A stretch of DNA of 64,000 nucleotides, from the NCBI GenBank assembly GCA_018713255.1, contig DVFL01000014.1, forward strand, positions 1 to 64,000, given 5' to 3'. This DNA comes from Candidatus Cottocaccamicrobium excrementipullorum. GTDB taxonomy: Bacteria; Bacillota; Clostridia; Lachnospirales; Lachnospiraceae. The position numbers were made by a program, and so were the translations under genes. This document shows positions 7,379 through 16,520 of this stretch, piece after piece. Within the stretch, counting starts at the first letter, position 1. Each line of letters begins with the position of its first letter. Below the pieces are notes generated by a model, which had not been told where the DNA came from, ran no database searches, and was given only the letters and a program-made list of their open reading frames with translations.

Positions 7379-9661
7379 ATGAAATGGCTGAATGAAAAAA
7401 TGGAAAAATCAAACAAAGGTTTTACGGTTCGTCTGATGGCATCTTACAGTTTGATTCTATTTGTGATTTTATGTATGGGAGTCTTTTTTTGCTATTTTAG
7501 TGTGAGACGAATGAAGCAGGAGGTACGTGAGCAGAATCAAATCGCTTTCTCCCATTCTGTAGAGCAGATGGAGGCAGATCTCAGCTTTTTAACCACATTT
7601 GCTCAGCAGATTTCCAATAATTCCAAATTAGTGCGTCTAGCGAACCTTCCTGATAATAATTGTCGAGATTTTTATCTGCTGGCTTATGAAGTGAGAGAAT
7701 GGCTTTCCTCTCTGCTGCCCAGTCATTCCATGATTCCTATGGATTCTTATTTCATTCATCTGAGAAATACGGATTATATTCTTTCCTTTAACAAGGTGGA
7801 TGATCTGTGGCATCATTACACTAATCGGCTTTTGAAGAAAGAAGATTATCAACGGTGGAAAATGGAAATCGAGGATGAGAAAAAGCAGGGGGTTTTAATC
7901 CCGATCAGATCGTTTGCAGGGACCTATACTAGAGATCCAGACAATTTTTATTATGTAATTTCTATGGATGGGTTTTCTTTTCACAGAATTCCGGCAGATA
8001 TATGTTTTGAGTTAGACGCAGAGAAGATCAAGGACATTTTTTCTGGTTTGAATTTGTATGATGATGGTTTCATTCTTGGGGTGAATTCAGAAGGACAGAT
8101 GATGTTTACTGTCCAAGAGAAGGGGGCAAAAATTGGATCAGAATATGACGGCTCGTTTTTTCAGGGACTTTTTTATGATGAAAATGGCTTTTCTTCTTAT
8201 GAGTCAGAGGCATCAGGGCAAACTATGTTGGTAACACACTGCGGATTGGAACGGGGAAAGTGGAATTATTATTTAGTCCAGCCTTCCGATCAGATTTTGC
8301 ATCCGGTAACGGCGTATCAGCGTATGGTGATGGCTGGAATGGCTGCGGCGATTTTACTGGGTTTTTTAATGATTGCTGTTTTATCCAGAAGAAACAGTCG
8401 GCCTTTTGCGGCCATTAAAGGTGAATTAAGTCGTTCACAAAAGGAGCAGCAGGAACTGCTTGAATTGGCGAAACAGCAGGAGCCTTTAGTGCGAAATTCT
8501 TATATTCGGCAGGTGATACAGGGAAACATTGGCAGTGAAAGGGAGATGGAATACGTACGGGATTATTTGGGATTTTCCAGACAGGGAGAGCAGAAGTATT
8601 ATGTGCTTTACTGTAATATTTATGGGGAAAATTCCATAGGAACAGGAGAGAATGGTTTTTCCGGAAGGCAGCTTGAGATGGAGGCGGAATTTAAAAAATA
8701 TTTTCCGGATCTTAAGGCGGTATGTAGTTTTCAAGAACATTCTTTCGCATTGCTTTTGACTGCGTTGCCGAAAGAAAACGGAGAAAAGATTAAACAGCGT
8801 ATTGCCGAGGAGTTTATCGATCTTCATGATGATCTTTTGGAAAAGGAATCTTTATGGATATTTGGAGGCGTAGGCAGCTGTGTTGCACAAATTGAGTTTG
8901 CTTGGAAGTCCTATCAGCAAGCCAAAGAAGCCATTCATTATACTACTCAGGATCAGGTGATCTGCAGCTATTCTTCTGTTACGCCAAACTCTCAAGGATA
9001 TTATTATCCCGGTGAATTGGCAGCACAGCTAACAGGATTTATTGAAGCGGGAAACCAGCGCCAGATCCGGGAATTGTTTAAGGTCATTCAAAAGGAAAAT
9101 TTGGAGAAACGTATTCTCTCTTCTAGGCAGATGAATTGGCTTCTTTCGGATATTCGGAATACGCTGTTGAAATCCAGATTCAGTCTGAGGGAAGAGGAGA
9201 GGGTAAAAGAAGGTCTTGAAACACTAGATGAAAAACTGGATGAGCTTCCATCATTGAAATTGTGGGAAGATCTGGCATTGGAATTGGCAAAAATGTGGGA
9301 ATCTAATGCATCGGAAAATTATTTAATTAATCAGATTAAACATTATATGGAGGAAAATTATAGCGATCCCTCTCTTTGCTTGACGAAAATTTCAGATGAA
9401 TTCTCCATTTCTGAGTGCTATTTTTCTTATTTATTTAAAAAGACTACAGGTGAAAATTTTTCTTCTTATCTTGAACATCTGAGAATGGGAAAAGCCATCG
9501 AGCTTTTAAAGACTACGAATATTAAGATTTCTCAGATTTTTGCTCAGCTTGGATACAATAATATTACTAGTTTCCGCAGAGCTTTTAAAAAGAACTATGG
9601 CGTGTCTCCCAATCAAGTAAGAGAAGGAATGAATTTGAGTCCAGAAGGACAAAGCGAATAA
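7379..9661 (+). CDS. Membrane-bound AraC-family regulator (extracellular sensor)
   Basis: About 760 residues from ATG 7379, downstream of GGGAGG. The track start at 7343 lies upstream of the predicted transcript. One membrane segment (about residues 20-40, LILFVILCMGVFFCYF) precedes an extracellular sensor domain of about 270 residues. A second segment follows (MVMAGMAAAILLGFLMIAVL), then a cytoplasmic region and a C-terminal AraC double helix-turn-helix (KISDEFSISECYFSYLFKK and ISQIFAQLGYNNITSFRRAFK). This architecture is typical of single-chain sugar sensors in Firmicutes that activate LplA-type SBP and glycosidase genes. It is divergent from SBP 1 and upstream of a glycosidase, its likely targets. 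Confidence 0.9.
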   Translation: MKWLNEKMEKSNKGFTVRLMASYSLILFVILCMGVFFCYFSVRRMKQEVREQNQIAFSHSVEQMEADLSFLTTFAQQISNNSKLVRLANLPDNNCRDFYLLAYEVREWLSSLLPSHSMIPMDSYFIHLRNTDYILSFNKVDDLWHHYTNRLLKKEDYQRWKMEIEDEKKQGVLIPIRSFAGTYTRDPDNFYYVISMDGFSFHRIPADICFELDAEKIKDIFSGLNLYDDGFILGVNSEGQMMFTVQEKGAKIGSEYDGSFFQGLFYDENGFSSYESEASGQTMLVTHCGLERGKWNYYLVQPSDQILHPVTAYQRMVMAGMAAAILLGFLMIAVLSRRNSRPFAAIKGELSRSQKEQQELLELAKQQEPLVRNSYIRQVIQGNIGSEREMEYVRDYLGFSRQGEQKYYVLYCNIYGENSIGTGENGFSGRQLEMEAEFKKYFPDLKAVCSFQEHSFALLLTALPKENGEKIKQRIAEEFIDLHDDLLEKESLWIFGGVGSCVAQIEFAWKSYQQAKEAIHYTTQDQVICSYSSVTPNSQGYYYPGELAAQLTGFIEAGNQRQIRELFKVIQKENLEKRILSSRQMNWLLSDIRNTLLKSRFSLREEERVKEGLETLDEKLDELPSLKLWEDLALELAKMWESNASENYLINQIKHYMEENYSDPSLCLTKISDEFSISECYFSYLFKKTTGENFSSYLEHLRMGKAIELLKTTNIKISQIFAQLGYNNITSFRRAFKKNYGVSPNQVREGMNLSPEGQSE

Positions 9662-9665
9662 ACAG

Positions 9666-9712
9666 AATCCCCTTTTGCAAGAACTTTACGTTCTGGACAG
9701 AGGGGATTTTTA
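9666..9712 (+). terminator. Rho-independent terminator after the AraC-type regulator
   Basis: AATCCCCT (9666-9673) pairs with AGGGGATT (9701-9708). The inner pairing AGAAC/GTTCT caps the stem, and TTTTTA follows. Confidence 0.85.
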
Positions 9713-9766
9713 TAGTTGATGGGCTCTTGGAGTTAGATGGCTTTTTCTTCTGCTGATAGATAGCCA

Positions 9767-9795
9767 TTGAAACCTTCCCAAGATACTCCTATAAT
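9767..9795 (+). promoter_or_regulatory. Sigma-A promoter of the glycosidase gene
   Basis: TTGAAA and TATAAT are separated by exactly 17 bases and lie 41 bases upstream of the glycosidase start. Confidence 0.75.
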
Positions 9796-9836
9796 GAAGA
9801 ACGTTAATCCATTTCTTAAATCAAAAGGAGGACATC

Positions 9837-11888
9837 ATGATCCACAGACAATCTCTGGTTACTCGCCACAACCTAGTCTTAACTCAGATACACCGCGATT
9901 CTCCCCTGTCCATCGGCAATGGAGAATTCGTGTTTACGGCAGATATAACAGGGCTGCAGACTTTATACCATGAATACGAAGAAACCTTCCCTCTCTGCAC
10001 TATGGCCAATTTCGGCTGGCATGTAAAGACAGACCAGGGAAGAGTGTATACCTTAAAGGACTTGCCCATGACGGAGTATCACAGTCAGGGCAGAACCTTT
10101 TTCTATCCCGTAAAGAAAACACCGGAAAATGCGCGGGTGTATGACTGGCTTCGGGAAAACCCCCATAAAGTCAACTTGTTCCGTCTTGGGTTTGTGCTGG
10201 ACGGGAGAGAAATAAAGCCGGAGCAGCTGACCCAGATCAGTCAGGAGCTGGATTTGTACCGGGGAGTGCTGACCAGCGCATTTTGTGTGGAAGGAAAGCA
10301 GGTAAAGGTGCAGACTGTCTGCAGCAGCCAGGTGAATGAAATCGCCTGCCATATCAAAATGGAAGAAGGATTGGAAAAGCGTCTGGGTTTGGCGCTGGAG
10401 TTCCCCTATGGTTCCCCGGCAATCAGCGGTTCGGACTGGGAAAGCCCGGAAAAGCACGAAAGCCTGTTAACCTCTCTTGGGAAGAACCATTGGCTGATTC
10501 ACCGGACAATGGATGATCTGGAATACCAGGCGGCGGTGGATCTGGAGAATGGAACATTAGTTCAGAGGGAGAAGCATCGCTTTGAGGTCATCTGTTCAGG
10601 CGAAAGCCTCAGGATTGGGGTGATGGTGGTTCCAGGCACAGAATCTTCCTCCATAAAATTTCCCATGAAAACCTTCAGAGACTGCGCCCATGAGGCAGAA
10701 ACATTCTGGAAAACTTTTTGGGAGACTACGGGGTTAATGGATTTTAGCAGGGTAAAGGATAATCGGGCCAAGGAGCTGGAGCGGCGGGAGATCTTGTCTT
10801 TATATCTGCTGCGGCTGCAGTGCGCCGGCTCCCTGCCTCCGGCGGAAACAGGCTTAACCTGCAACAGCTGGTACGGCAAGTTTCATCTGGAAATGCATTT
10901 TTGGCACAGTGGGTTCTGGCCTCTTTATTCCCAGGGAAAGCTTTTGGAGAATTCTCTTCCCTGGTATCGGGCCCATGTGCAGGAAGCCAGGGAAAACAGC
11001 AGGAGAAATGGATACAAGGGGGCCAGATGGCCCAAAATGACCGGCCCGGAAGGGGTGGATTCGCCATCAAAGATCGCTCCGCTGCTAATCTGGCAGCAGC
11101 CTCATTTGATTTTCATGCTGGAGCTTTTGTACCGGTGCAGCCCGGAGAAGAGGATTCTGGAGGAGTATTTTGATCTGGTGTGGGAGACGGCGGAGTTTAT
11201 GGTGGATTTTGCTCAGTGGAATCCGGAGACAAAAGCATATGATCTGAACCCGCCTCTGATTCCTGTTCAGGAGAAACATGATCCCATGGTGACGAAGAAT
11301 CCTGCCTTTGAGCTGGTATACTGGAAGGAAACCCTGGAGATCGCCGCAGCATGGGCTGGACGGCTTAACCGGGAGTATCCCGAAGAATGGAAGCAGGTAG
11401 GGGAAAAGATGGCGGCGCCGGCAGCAGAGGGAGGCGTTTATTTAGCTCATGCCAATGCTCCGGATACCTTTACTCATTATGCCAAGGATCATCCCTCCAT
11501 GCTTATGGCCTATGGGTTGTTAAAGGGGGAGGAGCTTGATCGGGAAATGGTGAAAAGAACCCTGGAGAAAGTTTTGGAAACCTGGGATTTTTCCACGGCC
11601 TGGGGATGGGATTTTGCGGTGATGGCTATGACGGCGGCGAAGCTTGGGGATAAGGAACTGGCCGTTGATCTGTTATTAAAACCTGCCCAGAAAAATGAGT
11701 ATGTGTTAAATGGGCACAATAGGCAGGGATACCGGAAGGATCTGCCTTTGTACCTGCCGGGAAACGGCTCTTTTCTTTACGGCCTGGCGGTGATCGGGGG
11801 AGAAGGAGAGGAGAGCAGCGGCGGAAATCATGGATTCCCGGAGGGATGGGAGGTGGAGATGGAAGGGATTCAAAAGGGCTATTGTTAA
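9837..11888 (+). CDS. (alpha/alpha)6-barrel glycoside hydrolase-like protein
   Basis: 683 residues, cytoplasmic (no signal peptide), starting after AAAGGAGGACATC. The N-terminal 270 residues look like a beta-sandwich. The rest looks like a six-hairpin barrel, with motifs NSWYGKFHLEMHFWHSGFWP and GYKGARWPKMTGPEG, then a run LLIWQQPHLIFMLELLYR. These recall the GH65/GH95 type of layout (FHLxMxxWxxGF; GARxP...GPEG), but I cannot assign a GH family or name the catalytic acid. Located next to SBP 1 and its regulator, it probably cleaves an imported oligosaccharide. It has its own promoter, so it is a separate transcription unit in module A. Confidence 0.65.
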   Translation: MIHRQSLVTRHNLVLTQIHRDSPLSIGNGEFVFTADITGLQTLYHEYEETFPLCTMANFGWHVKTDQGRVYTLKDLPMTEYHSQGRTFFYPVKKTPENARVYDWLRENPHKVNLFRLGFVLDGREIKPEQLTQISQELDLYRGVLTSAFCVEGKQVKVQTVCSSQVNEIACHIKMEEGLEKRLGLALEFPYGSPAISGSDWESPEKHESLLTSLGKNHWLIHRTMDDLEYQAAVDLENGTLVQREKHRFEVICSGESLRIGVMVVPGTESSSIKFPMKTFRDCAHEAETFWKTFWETTGLMDFSRVKDNRAKELERREILSLYLLRLQCAGSLPPAETGLTCNSWYGKFHLEMHFWHSGFWPLYSQGKLLENSLPWYRAHVQEARENSRRNGYKGARWPKMTGPEGVDSPSKIAPLLIWQQPHLIFMLELLYRCSPEKRILEEYFDLVWETAEFMVDFAQWNPETKAYDLNPPLIPVQEKHDPMVTKNPAFELVYWKETLEIAAAWAGRLNREYPEEWKQVGEKMAAPAAEGGVYLAHANAPDTFTHYAKDHPSMLMAYGLLKGEELDREMVKRTLEKVLETWDFSTAWGWDFAVMAMTAAKLGDKELAVDLLLKPAQKNEYVLNGHNRQGYRKDLPLYLPGNGSFLYGLAVIGGEGEESSGGNHGFPEGWEVEMEGIQKGYC

Positions 11889-11957
11889 AGTAGTTCGGCC
11901 TCTTCTTCTTAACTTATGCCATAATACAAGCATAACAAAAGAAGGAGAGGGTTGCAC

Positions 11958-12896
11958 ATGAAATTTGAGAAGACACGGCAGGAAACGGACATCAGGGAGT
12001 TTATCCATCATCTTACGCTGGAGAGAAATCTTTCGGATAATACCATTAAAGCGTATTACAGCGATCTTTCCGGGCTGATGAATTGGATGGAAATGGATCA
12101 TAAGGAGGAATTGAACAGCGCAGCGCTGTCTGGATATTTTTTTCATCTGCAGATGGAGCGGAAGATGGCGGCCAGATCCATTCGGAGAAAGTACGTTTCC
12201 ATTCAGCAGTATTGTGTTTTTCTGAATCAGAAGTATTCCACGGGGGAGCGTTTTTTTAATTTTTCTTCCCGGCGGTTCCAGCTGCCGAAAACCTTGCCCA
12301 AGACTTTGACCAATGAAGAGATTAAGCGGCTGATTTCTTCGGTGAACGAGGAATATCAAGAAGCTTCTTCTGACCACGCGAGAAAGCTTTGCATTCGAAA
12401 TATGTGCATCATTGAGCTTTTGTTCTGCCTGGGGCTCAGAGTGGGGGAGATCAGCGCCATGAATCTGGAGGATTACCGGCAGGACGAGCATGCGGTGCTG
12501 ATTCACGGGAAAGGAAACAAGGAGAGGATTTTGTATATCCCATCGCCGGCGGTGATTCAGAAGATGGACAGATGGCTGAGCCTCAGGGCGGAAAGCCAGG
12601 CGGACAGTTCTGCCGTGTTCATCAGCAGGAGAGGCACCAGGCTGAGCATTTACAGCATTGAAAATGTGTTCTATAAATACAGAAACCGGGCCCGGATCAA
12701 TCCCAGCGCTACGCCCCATTATCTGCGGCACAGCTTCGCCACCCAGCTGTTAAATAATGGAGCCGGAATCCGGGATGTGCAGGAGCTGTTAGGCCACAGC
12801 AGCCTGATGACCACCCAGATCTATACGGAAGTTTCCATGTCCAGAAAGATTGAGGTAATGATGAAATATAATGGAAGGAACCGGATTGAGGTGTAG
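11958..12896 (+). CDS. Tyrosine recombinase/integrase (XerC/D-like)
   Basis: 312 residues from ATG 11958, after GGAGAGG; the TTG at 11952 in the track lies inside the RBS spacing. The SAM-like N-terminal core-binding domain includes [23 protein letters not shown]. The catalytic set is complete: Arg in GLRVGEIS, Lys in [38 protein letters not shown]. It is a full-length Xer-type enzyme. No xerC/D housekeeping context, attachment site or phage genes are nearby. It stands alone, ends in a terminator and lies just upstream of the GDP-fucose operon. It may act in chromosome dimer resolution or site-specific inversion; I cannot tell which. Confidence 0.85.
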   Translation: MKFEKTRQETDIREFIHHLTLERNLSDNTIKAYYSDLSGLMNWMEMDHKEELNSAALSGYFFHLQMERKMAARSIRRKYVSIQQYCVFLNQKYSTGERFFNFSSRRFQLPKTLPKTLTNEEIKRLISSVNEEYQEASSDHARKLCIRNMCIIELLFCLGLRVGEISAMNLEDYRQDEHAVLIHGKGNKERILYIPSPAVIQKMDRWLSLRAESQADSSAVFISRRGTRLSIYSIENVFYKYRNRARINPSATPHYLRHSFATQLLNNGAGIRDVQELLGHSSLMTTQIYTEVSMSRKIEVMMKYNGRNRIEV

Positions 12897-12913
12897 GTTT
12901 TAGGGAGAATGAT

Positions 12914-12954
12914 TGGAAGCAGTCAAGTTTGTGATTGCTTCCATTTTTTTTTTT
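12914..12954 (+). terminator. Rho-independent terminator after the recombinase
   Basis: TGGAAGCA pairs with TGCTTCCA, the stem continues inward through GTCA/TGAT-type pairs, and eleven T follow. Confidence 0.9.
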
Positions 12955-12998
12955 GCCAAAACCCAATATTGTACAGACTTTTCTCACGATCTGAAATT

Positions 12999-13012
12999 CC
13001 TTCCCGGGAAGG
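12999..13012. promoter_or_regulatory. 14-bp perfect palindrome upstream of gmd
   Basis: CCTTCCCGGGAAGG is a perfect palindrome 65 bases upstream of gmd, between the recombinase terminator and the operon start. It could be an operator or a recombination half-site. No strong -35/-10 pair was found beside it. Confidence 0.35.
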
Positions 13013-13076
13013 TATCCCATAAAATGACGGTAACAGGCGTGATAAACATAAGATTAATGGATAAGGAGTTTAAATC

Positions 13077-14126
13077 ATGAGTAAAGTTGCGTTGATTACA
13101 GGCATTACTGGTCAGGACGGTTCTTATCTGGCGGAGTTTCTGCTGGAGAAAGGGTATGAGGTCCACGGCATTACCCGCCGGGCATCCATTTCCAATACGG
13201 CCCGCATCGATCATCTGATCGAAGCAGGCTCCATTACCCTTCATGACGGAGATTTGTCCGATTCTTCTTCTTTGATCAGAATCATCAACCTGGTGCAGCC
13301 TGATGAAATTTACAACCTGGCGGCCCAGAGCCATGTGCAGGTTTCTTTTGATGTGCCGGAGTATTCCGGAGATGTGGACGCCATCGGCGTTCTTAGGATT
13401 CTAGAGGCGGTGCGGATTTTGGGCCTGACGAAGAAAACCAAGATTTATCAGGCTTCTACTTCTGAGCTTTATGGCAAGGTGGAGGAGGTTCCCCAGAGGG
13501 AGACCACGCCTTTCCACCCCTACAGTCCATACGCAGTGGCCAAGCAGTATGGTTTCTGGATTACCAAGGAGTACCGGGAAGCTTACGGGATGTTTGCGGT
13601 AAATGGAATTCTGTTTAATCATGAGTCGGAGCGCCGGGGCGAGAATTTCGTTACCCGGAAAATCACCCTGGCGGCGGGACGGATCGCGGAAGGCCTTCAG
13701 GATCATCTGGAGTTAGGCAACATGGACAGCTTAAGAGACTGGGGCTACGCCAAGGATTATGTGGAGTGCATGTGGCTGATCATGCAGCAGGATAAGCCGG
13801 AGGATTTCGTCATCGCCACCGGAGTACAGCATACGGTTCGTGATTTTACGGAGAAGGCTTTTGCAGCCAACGGCATCACCATCCGCTGGGAGGGAAAAGG
13901 TCTGGAGGAGAAAGGCTATGACGCGTCCACGGGAAAAATGCTGGTTTGTGTAAATCCTGCCTGGTTCAGACCTACAGATGTGGATAATCTGTGGGGCGAT
14001 CCCACCAAGGCGAAGACGGTTCTTGGCTGGAATCCGCAGAAAACCTCTTATGAGCAGCTGGTGGAGATTATGGCCAAGCATGACCGGGAGCTGGCGAAAC
14101 GGGAAAAGGCCATGAAGCAGGCTTAG
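13077..14126 (+). CDS. gmd: GDP-mannose 4,6-dehydratase
   Basis: 349 residues of the extended short-chain dehydrogenase type. The NADP-binding motif [14 protein letters not shown] lies at the N-terminus and [14 protein letters not shown] is typical of Gmd. The catalytic triad positions are in STSELYG and YSPYAVAK. It converts GDP-D-mannose to GDP-4-keto-6-deoxymannose in the cytosol. It is first in an operon with fcl, manC and a phosphohexomutase, which together make GDP-L-fucose from mannose phosphate. Start ATG after AAGGAG. Confidence 0.95.
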   Translation: MSKVALITGITGQDGSYLAEFLLEKGYEVHGITRRASISNTARIDHLIEAGSITLHDGDLSDSSSLIRIINLVQPDEIYNLAAQSHVQVSFDVPEYSGDVDAIGVLRILEAVRILGLTKKTKIYQASTSELYGKVEEVPQRETTPFHPYSPYAVAKQYGFWITKEYREAYGMFAVNGILFNHESERRGENFVTRKITLAAGRIAEGLQDHLELGNMDSLRDWGYAKDYVECMWLIMQQDKPEDFVIATGVQHTVRDFTEKAFAANGITIRWEGKGLEEKGYDASTGKMLVCVNPAWFRPTDVDNLWGDPTKAKTVLGWNPQKTSYEQLVEIMAKHDRELAKREKAMKQA

Positions 14127-14137
14127 GGCCGCAGGGG

Positions 14138-14168
14138 CAGGAACAGCCGTTCCTGGGGCAGCGCTGCC
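14138..14168 (+). repeat. Small hairpins between gmd and fcl
   Basis: CAGGAAC/GTTCCTG (4-base loop) is followed at once by the 12-bp palindrome GGCAGCGCTGCC. No T-run follows, so transcription probably continues. The structures may act in mRNA processing. Confidence 0.4.
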
Positions 14169-14208
14169 AATAACAGTCAGCGGCAAAAAGAAAGGAAGAG
14201 AGAAGATC

Positions 14209-15153
14209 ATGATGGAGAAGAATGCGAAAATCTACGTTGCCGGCCATCGGGGAATGGTAGGTTCTGCCATTGTCCGGGAGCTTGAGCGTCAGGGATATAC
14301 CAATATTATTACTCGTACCCACAAGGAGCTGGATCTGTGCCGTCAGGAGGCGGTGGAGGCTTTCTTTGCTCAGGAGAAGCCGGAGTATGTATTTTTAGCG
14401 GCGGCCAAGGTGGGAGGCATTATGGCCAATCAGGATGCCCTGGCGGACTTTATGTACGACAATATGATCCTGGAAATGAACGTGATTCATTCTGCATGGC
14501 AGAACGGCTGCAAGAAGCTGGAGTTTTTAGGTTCCTCCTGCATTTATCCCAGGATGGCGCCTCAGCCCATGCCGGAGAGCTGCCTTTTGACTTCTGAGCT
14601 GGAGAAAACCAATGAGGCTTATGCTCTGGCGAAAATTTCTGGCCTGAAATACTGTGAATTCCTGAACCGTCAGTATGGAACGGATTATATCAGCGTGATG
14701 CCCACCAATCTTTACGGGCCCAATGACAATTATCATCCCACCCACAGCCATGTGCTTCCGGCCTTAATCCGCCGGTTCCATGAAGCGAAGGAAGCCGGCC
14801 TTGATACCGTTACCTGCTGGGGAGACGGCTCGCCTTTAAGAGAGTTCTTATATGTGGATGACTTGGCCAATCTCTGCGTGTTCCTGATGAACAATTATTC
14901 CGGCAATGAAACGGTAAACGCGGGAACGGGAAAAGAGCTGTCCATCAAAGAGCTGACGGAGCTGGTGGCCAAGGTAGTAGGATATACAGGAAAAATTCAG
15001 TGGGATACTTCCAAGCCCAACGGAACCCCTCGAAAGCTTCTGGATGTGTCCAAGGCGGCGAAATTAGGCTGGACTTACAAGACGGAGCTGGAGGACGGCA
15101 TCCGTCTGGCTTATGAGGATTTTCTGAATAATCCCATGCGGGCGGAGCGGTAA
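14209..15153 (+). CDS. fcl: GDP-L-fucose synthase
   Basis: 314 residues. The N-terminal [14 protein letters not shown] is the NADP-binding loop of the WcaG/Fcl epimerase-reductase. [24 protein letters not shown] and [13 protein letters not shown] (Tyr-xxx-Lys) are family signatures. It carries out 3,5-epimerisation and 4-reduction of the Gmd product to GDP-L-fucose. It lies 82 bases downstream of gmd and 19 bases upstream of manC. Confidence 0.95.
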   Translation: MMEKNAKIYVAGHRGMVGSAIVRELERQGYTNIITRTHKELDLCRQEAVEAFFAQEKPEYVFLAAAKVGGIMANQDALADFMYDNMILEMNVIHSAWQNGCKKLEFLGSSCIYPRMAPQPMPESCLLTSELEKTNEAYALAKISGLKYCEFLNRQYGTDYISVMPTNLYGPNDNYHPTHSHVLPALIRRFHEAKEAGLDTVTCWGDGSPLREFLYVDDLANLCVFLMNNYSGNETVNAGTGKELSIKELTELVAKVVGYTGKIQWDTSKPNGTPRKLLDVSKAAKLGWTYKTELEDGIRLAYEDFLNNPMRAER

Positions 15154-15172
15154 GGTTACAGGAGAAAAAGGA

Positions 15173-16492
15173 ATGAATATTGTACTATTGTCCGGAGGTT
15201 CGGGAAAACGGCTTTGGCCTTTATCCAATGACATCCGGTCGAAACAGTTTATTAAAATTTTCAAAAATGAAGAGGGCGCTTACGAATCCATGGTGCAGCG
15301 GGTATACCGTCAGATCAAGAAGGCGGACCCGGAGGCAGCGGTAACTATTGCCACTTCCAAGGCTCAGGTTTCCGCCATCCACAATCAGCTGGGAGAGAAT
15401 GTGGGGATTTCCGTAGAGCCCTGCCGTCGGGATACGTTCCCGGCCATTGTGCTGGCTTCTGCTTATCTCGCGGATGTTCAGGGGGTTGACCTTTCTGAGC
15501 CGGTGGTGGTGTGCCCTGTGGATCCTTATGTAGAGGATGATTATTTCTTTGCCCTGAAAAGACTGGGAGAGCAGGCGAAAAAGGGGGAGGCCAATCTGGT
15601 GCTCATGGGCATTGAGCCCACTTACCCCTCTGAAAAGTACGGCTACATTATTCCAGAAGACGGCGGGGCAGTGAGCAAGGTTTCTACCTTTAAAGAGAAG
15701 CCGGATGAAGCCACCGCCAGAGCTTACATCGAACAAGGGGCTTTGTGGAACGGAGGTGTATTTGCCTACCAGCTAGGATACCTTCTGAAAAAGGCCCATG
15801 AGATGATCCAGTTTGCGGACTACCAGGATCTTTACCAGAAATACAGCTCTCTGCCCAAAATTTCCTTTGATTACGCGGTGGTGGAAAAGGAAGAGAAGAT
15901 TCAGGTGATGCGCTTTTCTGGGGAATGGAAGGATCTGGGAACCTGGAATACATTGACGGAGGCCATGGAGGAGAATACCGTAGGCGACGCCATGTTAAAT
16001 GACACCTGCACCAATGTGCATGTGGTCAATGAGCTGAAGGTACCGGTTCTGGCCATGGGGCTTCATGATGTAGTGATTTCCGCGTCCCCGGAGGGAATTC
16101 TGGTGTCGGACAAGGGACAGTCCAGCTATATCAAACCTTATGTGGATTCCATTGACCAGCAGATCATGTTCGCGGAAAAAAGCTGGGGAAGCTTCCGGGT
16201 GCTGGACGTGGAGGAGGAAAGCCTGACCATTAAGGTCACCTTAAATCCGGGTCATAAGATGAACTACCATAGCCACAGAAACCGAGACGAGGTATGGATC
16301 GTGATTTCCGGCCGGGGACGGACACTTCTGGATGGAATGTACCGGAAGGTATCTCCGGGAGATGTGATTGTCATGCCTGCAGGCTGCCGCCACACGGTGT
16401 TTGCGGACACGGAATTGAAAATGGTGGAAGTTCAGATCGGACGGGAGATTTCTGTTCTGGACAAGCAGAAGTATCCCATGACAGAAGCGTAA
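15173..16492 (+). CDS. manC: Mannose-1-phosphate guanylyltransferase (with cupin C-terminus)
   Basis: 439 residues. The nucleotidyltransferase domain opens with LLSGGSGKRLWPLSN and SKQFIK. EKPDEATA and GTWNTLTEAM are the usual ManC signatures. The C-terminal 110 residues are a cupin of the type-II mannose-6-phosphate isomerase fold (MNYHSHRNRDEVWIVISGRG), followed by a DVIVMPAG turn. It makes GDP-mannose from mannose-1-phosphate and GTP, feeding Gmd. It starts at AGGAATG after GGAGAAAAAGG. The cupin is shorter than in the 470-residue bifunctional enzymes, so isomerase activity is uncertain. Confidence 0.93.
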   Translation: MNIVLLSGGSGKRLWPLSNDIRSKQFIKIFKNEEGAYESMVQRVYRQIKKADPEAAVTIATSKAQVSAIHNQLGENVGISVEPCRRDTFPAIVLASAYLADVQGVDLSEPVVVCPVDPYVEDDYFFALKRLGEQAKKGEANLVLMGIEPTYPSEKYGYIIPEDGGAVSKVSTFKEKPDEATARAYIEQGALWNGGVFAYQLGYLLKKAHEMIQFADYQDLYQKYSSLPKISFDYAVVEKEEKIQVMRFSGEWKDLGTWNTLTEAMEENTVGDAMLNDTCTNVHVVNELKVPVLAMGLHDVVISASPEGILVSDKGQSSYIKPYVDSIDQQIMFAEKSWGSFRVLDVEEESLTIKVTLNPGHKMNYHSHRNRDEVWIVISGRGRTLLDGMYRKVSPGDVIVMPAGCRHTVFADTELKMVEVQIGREISVLDKQKYPMTEA

Positions 16493-16520
16493 ACAGGAAG
16501 GGAGCAAAAGGAAACAGGCC

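Noticed and set aside
11706-12731. Long minus-strand ORF of 341 codons
   Set aside because: It lies opposite the integrase and glycosidase; residue composition is shadow-like and the integrase on the other strand has all catalytic motifs.
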